Source: CAJINA01 sp964647585 (GTDB lineage Bacteria > Desulfobacterota > Desulfobacteria > Desulfobacterales > CAJINA01). From it: a stretch of DNA of 64,000 bases. The stretch covers positions 1-64,000 of the forward strand of contig CAZYGG010000003.1 of assembly GCA_964647585.1 (NCBI GenBank). The letters are read 5' to 3'. The translations under genes and the position numbers were made by a program. Below are positions 33,297 through 43,000 of this stretch, piece by piece. Position 1 is the stretch's first letter; each line of letters starts with the position of its first letter. The notes under the pieces are model-generated. The model was not told where the DNA came from and ran no database searches. It saw only the letters and a program-made list of their open reading frames with translations.

Positions 33297-33369
33297 TGTG
33301 GGAGCGGCATCTTGCCGCGATCAGCGTGTCCCCAAGTTGCATTTTTCGCGGCAAGATGCCGCTCCCACA
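33297..33369. repeat. REP/BIME-like palindrome pair
   Basis: A perfect 24-bp inverted repeat: TGTGGGAGCGGCATCTTGCC plus GCGA at 33297-33320 and its complement at 33346-33369, with a 25-base loop. Each arm also contains its own short palindrome (GCGGCatcttGCCGC). This resembles REP elements that RAYT transposases mobilise in other bacteria; no such transposase is in the window. It lies between convergent merR and the TolC-like gene. Confidence 0.65.
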
Positions 33370-33465
33370 TAAAGCCGAAAAGTTGAGTTACCAGCCACCT
33401 TTAGGGGTCTTACAGATACCCCCGCTATGTTGGCTGAGTAACAGACCGCGCCACACAAACGGCTT

Positions 33466-35040
33466 CTACTGCTTCTCCGGCGATAATTCCCACTTCTGAT
33501 AGGTAACCCCTAAAACCAGATCATTCTGCGTCAGGGCGTTCAGGTAATCGATGGCGGCCGACACCTCATCGGTCATGGACTGGGTCACGTCGTTTTTGAA
33601 GGTGGTCACCGTAAAGGTGGAAGATCGTCCAGTCTCCAGCTTTTTCATTTCCACTTCCAGCTTTTTCTCGGTCAGCTCCCGGGCCTTTTGGGCCACGAGA
33701 AAAGCCCGGTAGGTCATCTCGATGTTGCGCAGGCTGTTTTTAACTTCGATACGGATGTTTTCCCAGACATCCTTGAGGGTGTATTCAGCCTGCCGCACGG
33801 CGATGCGGGCCTGATGATATTGCTGGTTGCGGGTCTCTTCGGCAAAGGTGTGTTTTAGAAACAGGCCCACATGCCAGTCCTCATTCCGACGTTCGTCATC
33901 CACCTGGACAGTCGTTTTTACGGTTTCATCTTCGTATTTTTTGTTGTATCCCGCCTGCAGATCCAGATCCCACAAGCGGTTGTTTTTAGCGGTAAGCAGG
34001 GCAAGCTCCTTACTTTTCAGATCCTGCTGGGCCTTCAGGCGGTCCGGCCGGTTGGACAGGGCCGTCTGAAAGGCCGCCTCCAGGTCCAGGGGCGTCTTTT
34101 GGACAACGATGTCCTCAACCGGCACGACCCGGTAATCCTCGTCCACATCCAGCAGCTTGTTCAGGTTCAGTTGGCTTGTTTCAAAAGCGTTCTCGGCCTG
34201 AATCAGCTTAAGATCGTTGGAGGATATCTCCGCATCGGCCTGGATCAGATCCAGCTGAGCCATGCGGCCCATCTGGATCAGGCGGGATATCTTCTTGTGC
34301 TGCGCCCGGGAACGCTCCAGGGCGGCGGTCTCGATCTTGATCTGGCGGTGCGCCTTGATGAGTTCCCGGAAAGCCAGAATCGCCTCGGTTACGGTCTGAT
34401 TCAGTGACGCTCTCAGGGTCAGCTGGCTGACTTCATCCGCGTTGCGGGCGATCTCTACCTCGGCCGTATTGACGGCAATCCCGGCATTGCGCAAGAGGGG
34501 TTGCTTGAAAGTCGCCTTGAACTCAGGCGCCCTGTTTTGAGTATCGGTGGAGACCTCACCCGTTGCCACACTATTTCTGAAATCGCGATCGATATCGGAG
34601 CGCGTATCACCGTACAAAAAGTCCAGGTTCAATTCCGCGCCTGTTTTCAGACGCGCAGCAACCCCCGAACCGACCGAGGACTGCGTCCCTTCGGTCTCGG
34701 TTTTCCCGGAAACGTCTGACAGGACGTCGTCATAGTTCTGTCGCACGGACGATGTGATGGAGAGGTGGGGGGTGAAGGTATCTTCCGCCGCCGTCAGGTT
34801 GTAGGTATCGGACTGGCGTTCCAGGTAGGCGTTTTTCAGCTCCCGGTTGTGGGCGGCGACCAGATCGACCACCTCTTTGAGATCCAGTTTCACCGGTTTG
34901 CCGGTCACCGGCCCCACCCGGACCGGGCTTTGTAAGGGCTCTGCGGCAAACCCGATTCCCGGGGCTGTTAAAATCAGAAACCCCACTGCCACGGGGCCTA
35001 TCAACCAGGGCACTCTTTTTAAAATGGGCGCTAAGACCAT
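33466..35040 (-). CDS. TolC-family outer membrane efflux channel
   Basis: A 524-residue protein with a signal peptide (cleavage near GFAAEP, residue 33). Two long helical repeats are typical of the TolC/outer membrane efflux fold: LKEVVDLVAAHNRELKNAYL opens the first, and LEAAFQTALSNRPDRLKAQQ opens the second. It would form the outer membrane exit duct for a type I secretion system. It is the last gene of a minus-strand run (ABC transporter, HlyD, C39-ABC, TolC), 115 bases after the C39-ABC gene. The complete export set next to two Gly-Gly peptides makes those the probable cargo. Confidence 0.9.
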   Translation of the reverse strand: MVLAPILKRVPWLIGPVAVGFLILTAPGIGFAAEPLQSPVRVGPVTGKPVKLDLKEVVDLVAAHNRELKNAYLERQSDTYNLTAAEDTFTPHLSITSSVRQNYDDVLSDVSGKTETEGTQSSVGSGVAARLKTGAELNLDFLYGDTRSDIDRDFRNSVATGEVSTDTQNRAPEFKATFKQPLLRNAGIAVNTAEVEIARNADEVSQLTLRASLNQTVTEAILAFRELIKAHRQIKIETAALERSRAQHKKISRLIQMGRMAQLDLIQADAEISSNDLKLIQAENAFETSQLNLNKLLDVDEDYRVVPVEDIVVQKTPLDLEAAFQTALSNRPDRLKAQQDLKSKELALLTAKNNRLWDLDLQAGYNKKYEDETVKTTVQVDDERRNEDWHVGLFLKHTFAEETRNQQYHQARIAVRQAEYTLKDVWENIRIEVKNSLRNIEMTYRAFLVAQKARELTEKKLEVEMKKLETGRSSTFTVTTFKNDVTQSMTDEVSAAIDYLNALTQNDLVLGVTYQKWELSPEKQ

Positions 35041-35155
35041 GGGCCAGTATATCCGATGTCGTTATGCCGTTTAAGATTACGGCGTTATCATGCGAGGCAC
35101 CTTAAAACTGAAAGTTGAGTTAAAACCTATGCAAAGCAGGCCCGGCCGATAGCGT

Positions 35156-38100
35156 CTACTCCTGCCGGGAGTTCAACAGGTAATACATACCCCGGTTCCC
35201 CATCAATGCGTCGTGGTTTCCCGTTTCGATGATGGTGCCTTTGTCCAGCACAAAGATTTTATCGCAGGCCTTTACGGTTGAAAGACGATGGGCGATCATG
35301 ATGACCGTCCGGCCCTGGAACTGTTCCCGGATATTGTCGATCACAAACCGCTCCGACTCATTATCCAGCGCCGACGTGCCTTCGTCCAGGATCAGCATAT
35401 TCGGATCCTGCAGAAAGGTCCGGGCCAGGCTGATCCGCTGCCGCTGCCCCCCGCTGAAGTTGGCCCCGCCTTCTACAACCAGGGTCTCATAGCCGGCCGG
35501 AAGTTTGGTTATGAATTCGTGCGCTGCAGCTGTTTTAGCGGCGGCCACAATCTCCCCAAAGCTCGCCGAAGGTTTACCCCGGGCAATGTTTTCCCGGACC
35601 GTTCCGGAAAACAGCACATCCTCCTGAAGCACCACGCCGATCTGTTTGCGCAGGGACGCCAACTGGCAGTCCCGCAGGTCAAAACCGTCCATGTTGATCG
35701 TGCCCGAGTTTGGGGGATAGAACCGATAGAGCAGTTTAATCAGGGTGGATTTTCCGCTGCCGCTGCGGCCCACAAAGGCGATCGTCTGGCCTGCCTTGAT
35801 GGAGAGGCTGATATTTTGCAAGGTATTATCCTGGGCGTCTTCATGGTAGCGAAAGGTGACGTCAGAAAAATGGATATTGCCCTTTAAGGGCGGCAGCGCC
35901 ATCAGCCGCTCCTTTTCGTCGTCGGTCACTTCGGGCCGGGAGTCATAGATGTCATCCACCCGCTCAACGGCGTTGAGGGTCTCCTGGAAATCGTCCCAGG
36001 TACTAACGATACTGGCCAATGGCTCGCGTACATAGTTCACCATGGCAAGAAAGGCGATCAGGGCGCCGATGGACATTTTGCCGTCAAACACCATGAAGGC
36101 GCCGGTAAACATGAGCGCGGCCGTGGTCAGGGAACTGACGAACCCGGTGGCCACTTCCATCCCGGCCCCGATGACCTCCCCTTTCAACTCCGTATTCATG
36201 TAAGCGGTGTACCGGCTTTCATATTTCCAGCGGATCTGCCGGCCGATGCCCAGGGTCTGCACGGTGCGCATGCCTTTGAGGGACTCGATAAAATTACTCT
36301 CCATCTTGGCCTCTTTGGCGAAAACCTCCCGGTTGTTGCGCTGTAAAATAGGACTGGATATGAGAATCTGGGCGATGTCCAGCAGGCTGAAGGCCAGGGT
36401 CATCAAGATCAGGACCGGACTGATGGTAAAAAAGATAATGCTGACGATGACCGCGGTTAGAAAGTCGAGGAATATTTGAAAGCCGGTCTCGCTCAGAAAA
36501 TCAGTGATGGTCTCGTTCTGGTCCAGCCGGGTGGTAATGTCGCCGATCGGGCGCGTCTCGAAGTAGGCCATGGGCAGCGACATAAGGTGCATGTAAAAAC
36601 CGCTCAACACGGACAGGCTGATCTTATTACCCGCGAACAGGGAGAGGTTTTGTTGAAAGTACATCACGGCAATCTGGAGGGCGGTCAGCACGGCCACGGC
36701 CACAATAGAGGGGAGAAAAAACCGCATTTCCCCCTTGATCAGGACGTTGTCGATGATGTGCATATTTAAAAGCGGCAGGAAGATGCCGAAAAACTTCATG
36801 GCCAGAGACGCAAGCATCACTTCGCAAAGAATGGTTTTCTGGGGCAGGATATGGGGGATAAAGCGTTTAAAGCTTCTGCGGGCCGGTTTGAGTTCGAGAA
36901 ACTTTTCAGTGGGCGCCAGGAAGAGGGTAAACCGGGTCCAGCCCTCCTCGAACTCCTTTTTGGAGTATTGAACCCGTCCCATGCCCGGATCGCCGATGAT
37001 AATGCGGTCCTTTTCAACCTGGTAGACGACAACCCAGTGGTACCCCTGCCAGTTCGTGATGGCCGGCAGCGGGGCCGACGCCAACTGTTCCCAGGTGGAT
37101 TTGTAGGCGCAGGTGCCGTAGCCAATCTCCTTGGCGGTCCGGATGATATTGGTCAGGGACGCCCCACTGGTAGAAATTCGCAAATGCTCCCGCAGATAGT
37201 TCAGGCCGGGGCGGATACCGTAGTACTTCGAAATCATGGCCAGACAGGCAGCACTGCAATCCATCTGGGACTGCTGGTAGATAATGGGATACCGGAACGG
37301 TTTAAACCGCTTGGGGGGCGTGACGCCCGGCGGTGGGAGGTCAATGGGGAATGCTTCAGCATCATAGGACAACGGGATCTTGCTGGAAGCAGCGGGTGGG
37401 GTCTCGTCAGGTTTTTTTTCCGTCCGCTGGTCAACCAGGTGCTTTATCGATGCGAACAGCTCTTTTTGCTCTTTAAGAAGCGCAAGAAAATCGGCGCGAT
37501 TCAGGGCCAGGACCACCGCGTCGTCCAGAGCCCGGACCGAGGCATTGCGGCGCGCTTGGGTAAAAAGCGCCATTTCGCCGATAATGCCGTCTTCAGCCAA
37601 TGTGGCAATCACCTGATCAGGGGTTTTTTCCAGGTAGACCTGGAACCGGCCCTTTTCAACAATATAAAGGAAATCCCCCTGGTCGCCCTCCCGGATGATG
37701 ACGTCGCCGGCCGCAACCTCTTTGCGTTCCAGATGGCCCGCCAGGTCCCACATCCGGTCAGTGGACAGGGAGCTGAACAGAGCCAGTTTTGAAATCCGCG
37801 CAAAGATGGGCTGCACGCGCCCATAGCGCCTGAATTTATCAGCTTCCTCTGGATACCGGCTACATACCACTTCCAGATCAGCCTTGCTCAGAATCACCAG
37901 GGTCGCGTCCTCTCCGGCGACATACGTGTATTCTGAGAACGCCCGGGCATAGAAACAGGCCTTTCCGAAACTGGCGCCCTCCCGGAGCCGGTCGATGGTA
38001 ATCTGCTGGTTGTGGGCAAGATTCTGAACCAGTTCCACATGACCGCCGGCGATAAAGACACAGACCTCAACGGGCGCGTCTTTTTCAAGAATAACCGTTC

Positions 38101-38227
38101 CCGCATCGGGTCCCGAAACCCGGCACTGCCGGGCCAGGTCCGTCACAAACGCGGAAGATGCATCTGCGAGAAGCGGTTCGGCCTTCAGCAGGTCGGCAAT
38201 CCCGGCGATATTGGATTCGTGATTCAT
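35156..38227 (-). CDS. C39 peptidase-containing ABC exporter with two cNMP-binding-like domains
   Basis: A 1023-residue protein. Two cyclic-nucleotide-binding-like domains (about 25-130 and 145-265) precede an active-looking C39 peptidase (about 312-440; Gln318, Cys324 in QMDCSAAC, His397 in GYHWVVV, Asp413 in IIIGDPG). Then come the six-helix ABC membrane domain and an ATPase (Walker A VGRSGSGKST, signature FSGGQRQRISLAR, Walker B NMLILDEGTS). C39 exporters cut after Gly-Gly while exporting the core. Of the nucleotide-binding cassettes, domain 1 lacks key residues (FGKACFYARA), while domain 2 keeps GEMALFTQARRNASV with the phosphate-binding Arg. The start overlaps the HlyD gene as ATGA. Confidence 0.93.
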   Translation of the reverse strand: MNHESNIAGIADLLKAEPLLADASSAFVTDLARQCRVSGPDAGTVILEKDAPVEVCVFIAGGHVELVQNLAHNQQITIDRLREGASFGKACFYARAFSEYTYVAGEDATLVILSKADLEVVCSRYPEEADKFRRYGRVQPIFARISKLALFSSLSTDRMWDLAGHLERKEVAAGDVIIREGDQGDFLYIVEKGRFQVYLEKTPDQVIATLAEDGIIGEMALFTQARRNASVRALDDAVVLALNRADFLALLKEQKELFASIKHLVDQRTEKKPDETPPAASSKIPLSYDAEAFPIDLPPPGVTPPKRFKPFRYPIIYQQSQMDCSAACLAMISKYYGIRPGLNYLREHLRISTSGASLTNIIRTAKEIGYGTCAYKSTWEQLASAPLPAITNWQGYHWVVVYQVEKDRIIIGDPGMGRVQYSKKEFEEGWTRFTLFLAPTEKFLELKPARRSFKRFIPHILPQKTILCEVMLASLAMKFFGIFLPLLNMHIIDNVLIKGEMRFFLPSIVAVAVLTALQIAVMYFQQNLSLFAGNKISLSVLSGFYMHLMSLPMAYFETRPIGDITTRLDQNETITDFLSETGFQIFLDFLTAVIVSIIFFTISPVLILMTLAFSLLDIAQILISSPILQRNNREVFAKEAKMESNFIESLKGMRTVQTLGIGRQIRWKYESRYTAYMNTELKGEVIGAGMEVATGFVSSLTTAALMFTGAFMVFDGKMSIGALIAFLAMVNYVREPLASIVSTWDDFQETLNAVERVDDIYDSRPEVTDDEKERLMALPPLKGNIHFSDVTFRYHEDAQDNTLQNISLSIKAGQTIAFVGRSGSGKSTLIKLLYRFYPPNSGTINMDGFDLRDCQLASLRKQIGVVLQEDVLFSGTVRENIARGKPSASFGEIVAAAKTAAAHEFITKLPAGYETLVVEGGANFSGGQRQRISLARTFLQDPNMLILDEGTSALDNESERFVIDNIREQFQGRTVIMIAHRLSTVKACDKIFVLDKGTIIETGNHDALMGNRGMYYLLNSRQE

Positions 38228-39774
38228 TCGGATTTCCTGCCGGTTCCCTCTTGTTCTTTCTGGATCAGCGGCCGTTCGAAATTGCTGTACATGTCTCGCA
38301 TTTCCTTAAAAATGAGCTGGTACAGGCGGATCTTCTGGGTAATGAAATCCGCCTTCAGGGTGAGGCCCGGAAACAGCGGATACACCTGCCCGCCCTTTTG
38401 AAGGGTCTGCCTTGACAGGTTGACGACCACTGCAAACCCGCCCTTCCCGCTCAAGTTGGGAATCACCCTTTCCACCACACCGGGAATGGCGCCGAAATCT
38501 TTGAAAGAGTAAGCCTCCACCTTGATCGATACCGGTGTCTGATCCGATATGAGGCCGATGTCCTTGTTGTCAACCAGGGCCAGGGCCTCCATTTGACTGC
38601 CCTCGGGGTAAGCGGTGGTGACGACTTCGCCGGCCGAGACCATCTGGCCGATGTTGCTTATTTTCAGGTCACCGATATAACCGGTAAACGGCATGCGGAT
38701 CACCGTTTTTTTGATCTGTTCCTCACCCAGGCGCAGCTGCCCCTTTTTCTGGGCAATGCTGTCGGCCAGGCGCTGGTGCTTCTCCAGGAGATTGTCAAAG
38801 CCTTCCCGAAACTGCGTCAAAGCCTGTCGATAGGCCAGAGTTTCAGTCCTGAGTTGCTGTTTATGGGTTCTTTGGGCCTCTTCAGACCGGATCTGAAGAT
38901 CGTTGAGCCGGATTCTCTCATTTGAAATCGCCAGGTCTGTATCGGAAAGCCCTTTGCGTTTATTTTCATATTCTTTTCGCGCCAGCTTGAACTGTTCCTG
39001 TTCCCGATTCAGTTCCACGTTGGAGTAGTAGCCCTCTTTGGTCAGCTTTTCAAAGTCGGTCAGCATTTTCTTCTTCCGGGCCAAATCATCCGCATCCCGG
39101 ACCAGTTCTTCGGCGGTCATGGCCCGGTTTTTTATCATTGTCTTAATCTTTTCATTGGCCAGCCGAATCTCTTTTTTTCTCTGCCGTCCGCGATCCGCGA
39201 CGTTCTGCGCCAGCACGGTTTTAGCGTCCTGCAGCGCCAGGTAACGATTTTTCAACTTCATAAAATGCAGGAGCATCTCACCGGAAAGATCAACGTTTTC
39301 GGAGCGGGCCAGCCCCGCAGCCACATCCTTTAAAATGGCGGCGGATATCCGCCTGTTGTCGGCATTCTTTTCCATCTGCTTTTCCAGGCTTTGCAGCTCA
39401 TGGCGAACCTGTTCGAGGTTCAGGCCCCTTTCAGAAGCATCCAGGTGAAGAATCGGAGCGCCTTTTTCCAGCCGATCGCCCGGTTCAGCCAGGATACGGG
39501 TCACCATACCACTCTCAACCGCTTCAATCCGGAAGGTATCCTTAATGGTTCGAATGAGCCCGGTTGACTGGACAACCAGGTTCACTTTACCAAAATAGAG
39601 CACCCCGATGGCAACCACCATCATCAGGGTGATGAAGTAAATGCCGACCCGCGAGACATTGGGGATGGGGAGCTTTAAGAGCTGGTCATAGGACGAGGTT
39701 TCCGACTGTTTGTCGGCAAACTTGTCCAGTTCATCCAGGTCTTCGCCCGATATCTCCTGTTGATTGTCCGTCAT
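38224..39774 (-). CDS. HlyD-family membrane fusion (periplasmic adaptor) protein
   Basis: A 516-residue protein with a cytoplasmic N-terminus of about 40 residues, one membrane segment (about 45-67), a half-motif lipoyl domain and a very long coiled-coil hairpin (about 115-350). A second lipoyl half with IRMPFTGYIGDLKISNIGQM follows, then a C-terminal beta domain. This is the HlyD/LktD type I secretion adaptor that bridges the ABC exporter and TolC. The four-base overlap with the exporter gene indicates co-translation. A 259-base gap containing an inverted repeat separates it from the upstream ABC transporter gene. Confidence 0.92.
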   Translation of the reverse strand: MTDNQQEISGEDLDELDKFADKQSETSSYDQLLKLPIPNVSRVGIYFITLMMVVAIGVLYFGKVNLVVQSTGLIRTIKDTFRIEAVESGMVTRILAEPGDRLEKGAPILHLDASERGLNLEQVRHELQSLEKQMEKNADNRRISAAILKDVAAGLARSENVDLSGEMLLHFMKLKNRYLALQDAKTVLAQNVADRGRQRKKEIRLANEKIKTMIKNRAMTAEELVRDADDLARKKKMLTDFEKLTKEGYYSNVELNREQEQFKLARKEYENKRKGLSDTDLAISNERIRLNDLQIRSEEAQRTHKQQLRTETLAYRQALTQFREGFDNLLEKHQRLADSIAQKKGQLRLGEEQIKKTVIRMPFTGYIGDLKISNIGQMVSAGEVVTTAYPEGSQMEALALVDNKDIGLISDQTPVSIKVEAYSFKDFGAIPGVVERVIPNLSGKGGFAVVVNLSRQTLQKGGQVYPLFPGLTLKADFITQKIRLYQLIFKEMRDMYSNFERPLIQKEQEGTGRKSE

Positions 39775-39857
39775 GCAATGCCCCCTTCTGCAGGCAGGTT
39801 ACTATCTACTCGACTTTGAAAGCCTGGCCCTTGAAACCAGGCCAGAGTATATTGTCC

Positions 39858-39960
39858 AAGTGCCTAAAGTGCGCTTAAGTTCGAAGTGATCTAAAGTTAA
39901 GGTATTCTGCCAATCAGATAAAATCAGTGGATCACAGCGACTCCGGAACTTTAGGCACTT
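39858..39960. repeat. Inverted repeat with AAGTGCCTAAAGT ends
   Basis: AAGTGCCTAAAGT (39858-39870) and ACTTTAGGCACTT (39948-39960) form perfect 13-bp termini. Internally GTGATC (39886-39891) pairs with GATCAC (39930-39935), and the left half contains a related direct repeat, AAGTGATCTAAAGT. The size and structure suit a small non-autonomous palindromic element, here within the transporter operon. Confidence 0.65.
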
Positions 39961-40033
39961 CATAATTAGCGGTTTTGGCAAGCTCCCTCCCTATCAGGGG
40001 CAACCCCCATCACGGTCCTCTTGGATAGAGCCA

Positions 40034-43000
40034 TTACGCCGCCTGCTGACCGGATGTCAGCAGGTAATGATAAAGGCCCTTCTTCTCGACCAGGCTGTCG
40101 TGGGAGCCGGATTCCACGATGCGCCCCTCGTCCATGACCACGATAAGGTCTGAGTTCATGATCGTGCTCAAGCGGTGGGCGATAACCAGCGTCGTTCTAT
40201 TTTTCATCAGCTTGTCCAGGTTTTTCTGGACGATGCTTTCCGATTCCGTATCCAGGGCAGAGGTGGCTTCATCCAAAATGAGTATCGCGGGCCCCCGGAC
40301 AATGGCCCGGGCAATGGCAATCCGCTGGACCTGGCCGCCGGAAAGGCTCATGCCGCCCTCACCTACCCGGGTCTCCAGCCCCAGCGGCATCCGGTCGACA
40401 AACTCCTTGACTCCGGAAAGCGCGGCCGCGGACACGACCTTCTCGTAAGGTAAATCCGGATCGGTCAAGGCGATATTTTCCCGAATGGTTCCGCTGAACA
40501 AAAATGGCTTTTGCTCCACAACACCGATATTTTTTAACAAGGATGCCCGGTCAAGCGACTTTATATCCGTGTTGTCTATGTAGATTTTCCCGGAATCCGG
40601 CTTCAAAAATCCGCAGACCAGGTTGATCAGGGTCGACTTGCCGCATCCGCTGCGTCCGATGAGGGCGACCTTCTGGCCGGGCTGGATCTCCAGACCAATG
40701 TTTGAGAGGGTGTCTTTTTCAAGCCCCGGGTAACGAAAATCGAGGCGTTCAATGCGCAGGCGGCCCTCGACATCCAAAAGCTCCCGGTTCTGCCCGCTTT
40801 TCTCCACGGGCATCTCCAGAATGTCGTTAACGCGCTCATAGGAGATACGCATCTCCTGGATCTCGTCCCACAACCCCACCAGGCGTTCGATGGGGCCCAT
40901 CAACAGGCCGTAGACGGCATTAAAAGCGACATACTGGCCGATGGTGAGCTGGTTACCCATCACCATGTAGGAGCCGTAGGCCAGCAGGGCCAGGGTGCCC
41001 AGCGAACTGAACGCTTTGGAAAGCACCCCAATAATATTGGCGAAGCGGGCACCTTTCCACTCGGCAGCCCTTTCCCGGGCAAGTTTATCCATCCCCTCTT
41101 TATAGAAATCATTCTCCCCGGCCAGGGATTTAACCGTCTGCATGCCCCCGATCATGTCGATGACAAAAGACATGTTGTCCGACGAGGCGTCGAAAACATC
41201 CGCATCATTTTTTCTGAGTTTCCTGGAGCTCAGGATCACAATGAGTGCTTGCGGTACAATGAACAGTAAACCGATCCCGGTCAGGGTGGCGTTCTGGGTG
41301 AAGAGTTTCAGCAGGTAGAACAACCCTGTGGTGATATCCATCACCAGGGTCATGCCGGTTTCCGATATCATCCCCAGCAGTTTTTTATTTTCCTCAAACC
41401 GGGTGGAATATTCACCGACCCTGAACTTGTTGAAGCGATACATGGGCAGGGATAAAACATGTTGAAACAGGCGGGTGTTGATGACCGCCTCGAGCCGCTG
41501 CATGATCGTAACGGTCAGCAGACTTCTCAAACCGCTGCCCAGAAGCTGAAAGATCGTGATGCAGATCATCCCCACCAGCATCAGCTTCAAGAGGGATCTA
41601 TCCGAAAAAACAAGCACCTTGTCGATAATCGTCTGGGAAAAAAATGGGGCGGCCAACCCAAGCAGCGTCAGGATGACCGACGCGGCAAAAATCCAGGCAA
41701 GAATGCCTTTGTGGGGTCGGATCAGGGGTAAAAAGCGAGCATAGATGCTCCAGATGGATGTTTTAGCCGCTCCAAACTCCGGAACTACAGAAGAAAGCAG
41801 GAGCTCGCCGTTCCAGAATTCAAAAAATTCTGTCAGCGGCAGATTGCGAAGCCCCTTGAGAGGATCGCCTATAAAAATCTCCTTTGAATTGAAACCGAAA
41901 AGAACCAGCGGCCGGTTCTCTTCGTCCATGAACAGGGCCGGACAGGAAATATTCTTCAACGCCTCCTGTTTGATCTTGACCTTGCGGACGAGCAGCCCGG
42001 CCTGTTCCAGGCGTCGTCCGATGTCATAAATACCCTCCGTGCGGTTTTGCCGCAGGCACGCCGTTGCCCAGCGATGCCAGTGGGGCGGGGGAAACTGGGT
42101 GTGAGCATGCAGGATCATGGCCACACAGCCCAGGCCTGAAAGCAATTCGTCGTTCACGGTTATGCAGGTAACCGGCTTTGGCCGGAATCCCAGGGAAAGT
42201 TTCTCTATACTTTCCTTAAACTTGGGATGGACGATTTCCTTTTCCTGCTTGTCGGCATCAAAGGCTTCATATTGCAGGATCCGGTTGGTAATGATCTGTT
42301 CAACCGTGTCTTTGATCCTGGGCAGGGTGTTCTGGAAGAGCTCGCGGGTCAGCCGGTAGAGGCGGCAGGCCTCCATCGCTTTAGCGGAAGCCAGGCGCGG
42401 CTGTTCCCGGATCAGAGATATTTCACCGATGAGGCTCCCCTCCCGGGCAATGGAGAGGATTTTCCTGGTGTCCTCCCTTAAGATCTGGAGGCGGCCACTT
42501 TGCACAATGTAGGCCGCATCGCCCGCATCCCCTTCGCGAAAGAGAAAATCCTCCGGACTCAAATTGACTGTTTCGATACCCTTGATGAGTGTTTCGATTT
42601 CAGACGGCTTCAACTCTGAAAATATTTTCAGTGTTTTCAGCGAATTGAACTGGGCCTGCCTTTCTCCGCTCTCCAAAAAATGCCGCTTGATCTGTGGATA
42701 ACCCGAGACCATCTCCAAAAATTCCGCGGCGCCCATCTTCAGGAGAACCAGCTTGCCCGAAGCTCGCACTGAAGCACTGGCCGGCTTTTGGGTCAAAAGA
42801 GATTGTTCACCAAAGCAGTCCCCTTTTTTCAGGACCGCCAGGGTCAGGTTGTCTTTTTGGGCATTAACCACCCGGGCCTTACCTGAAAGAATAAGATAAA
42901 AACCATCGGAGGGCTGTCCCTGGAAAACGACCACCTCTCCGAGCTTATGCGATTCAGGGGAAAAATAGGGTGCGACCCGGTCCAAGTCCGCCTTTGCGAA

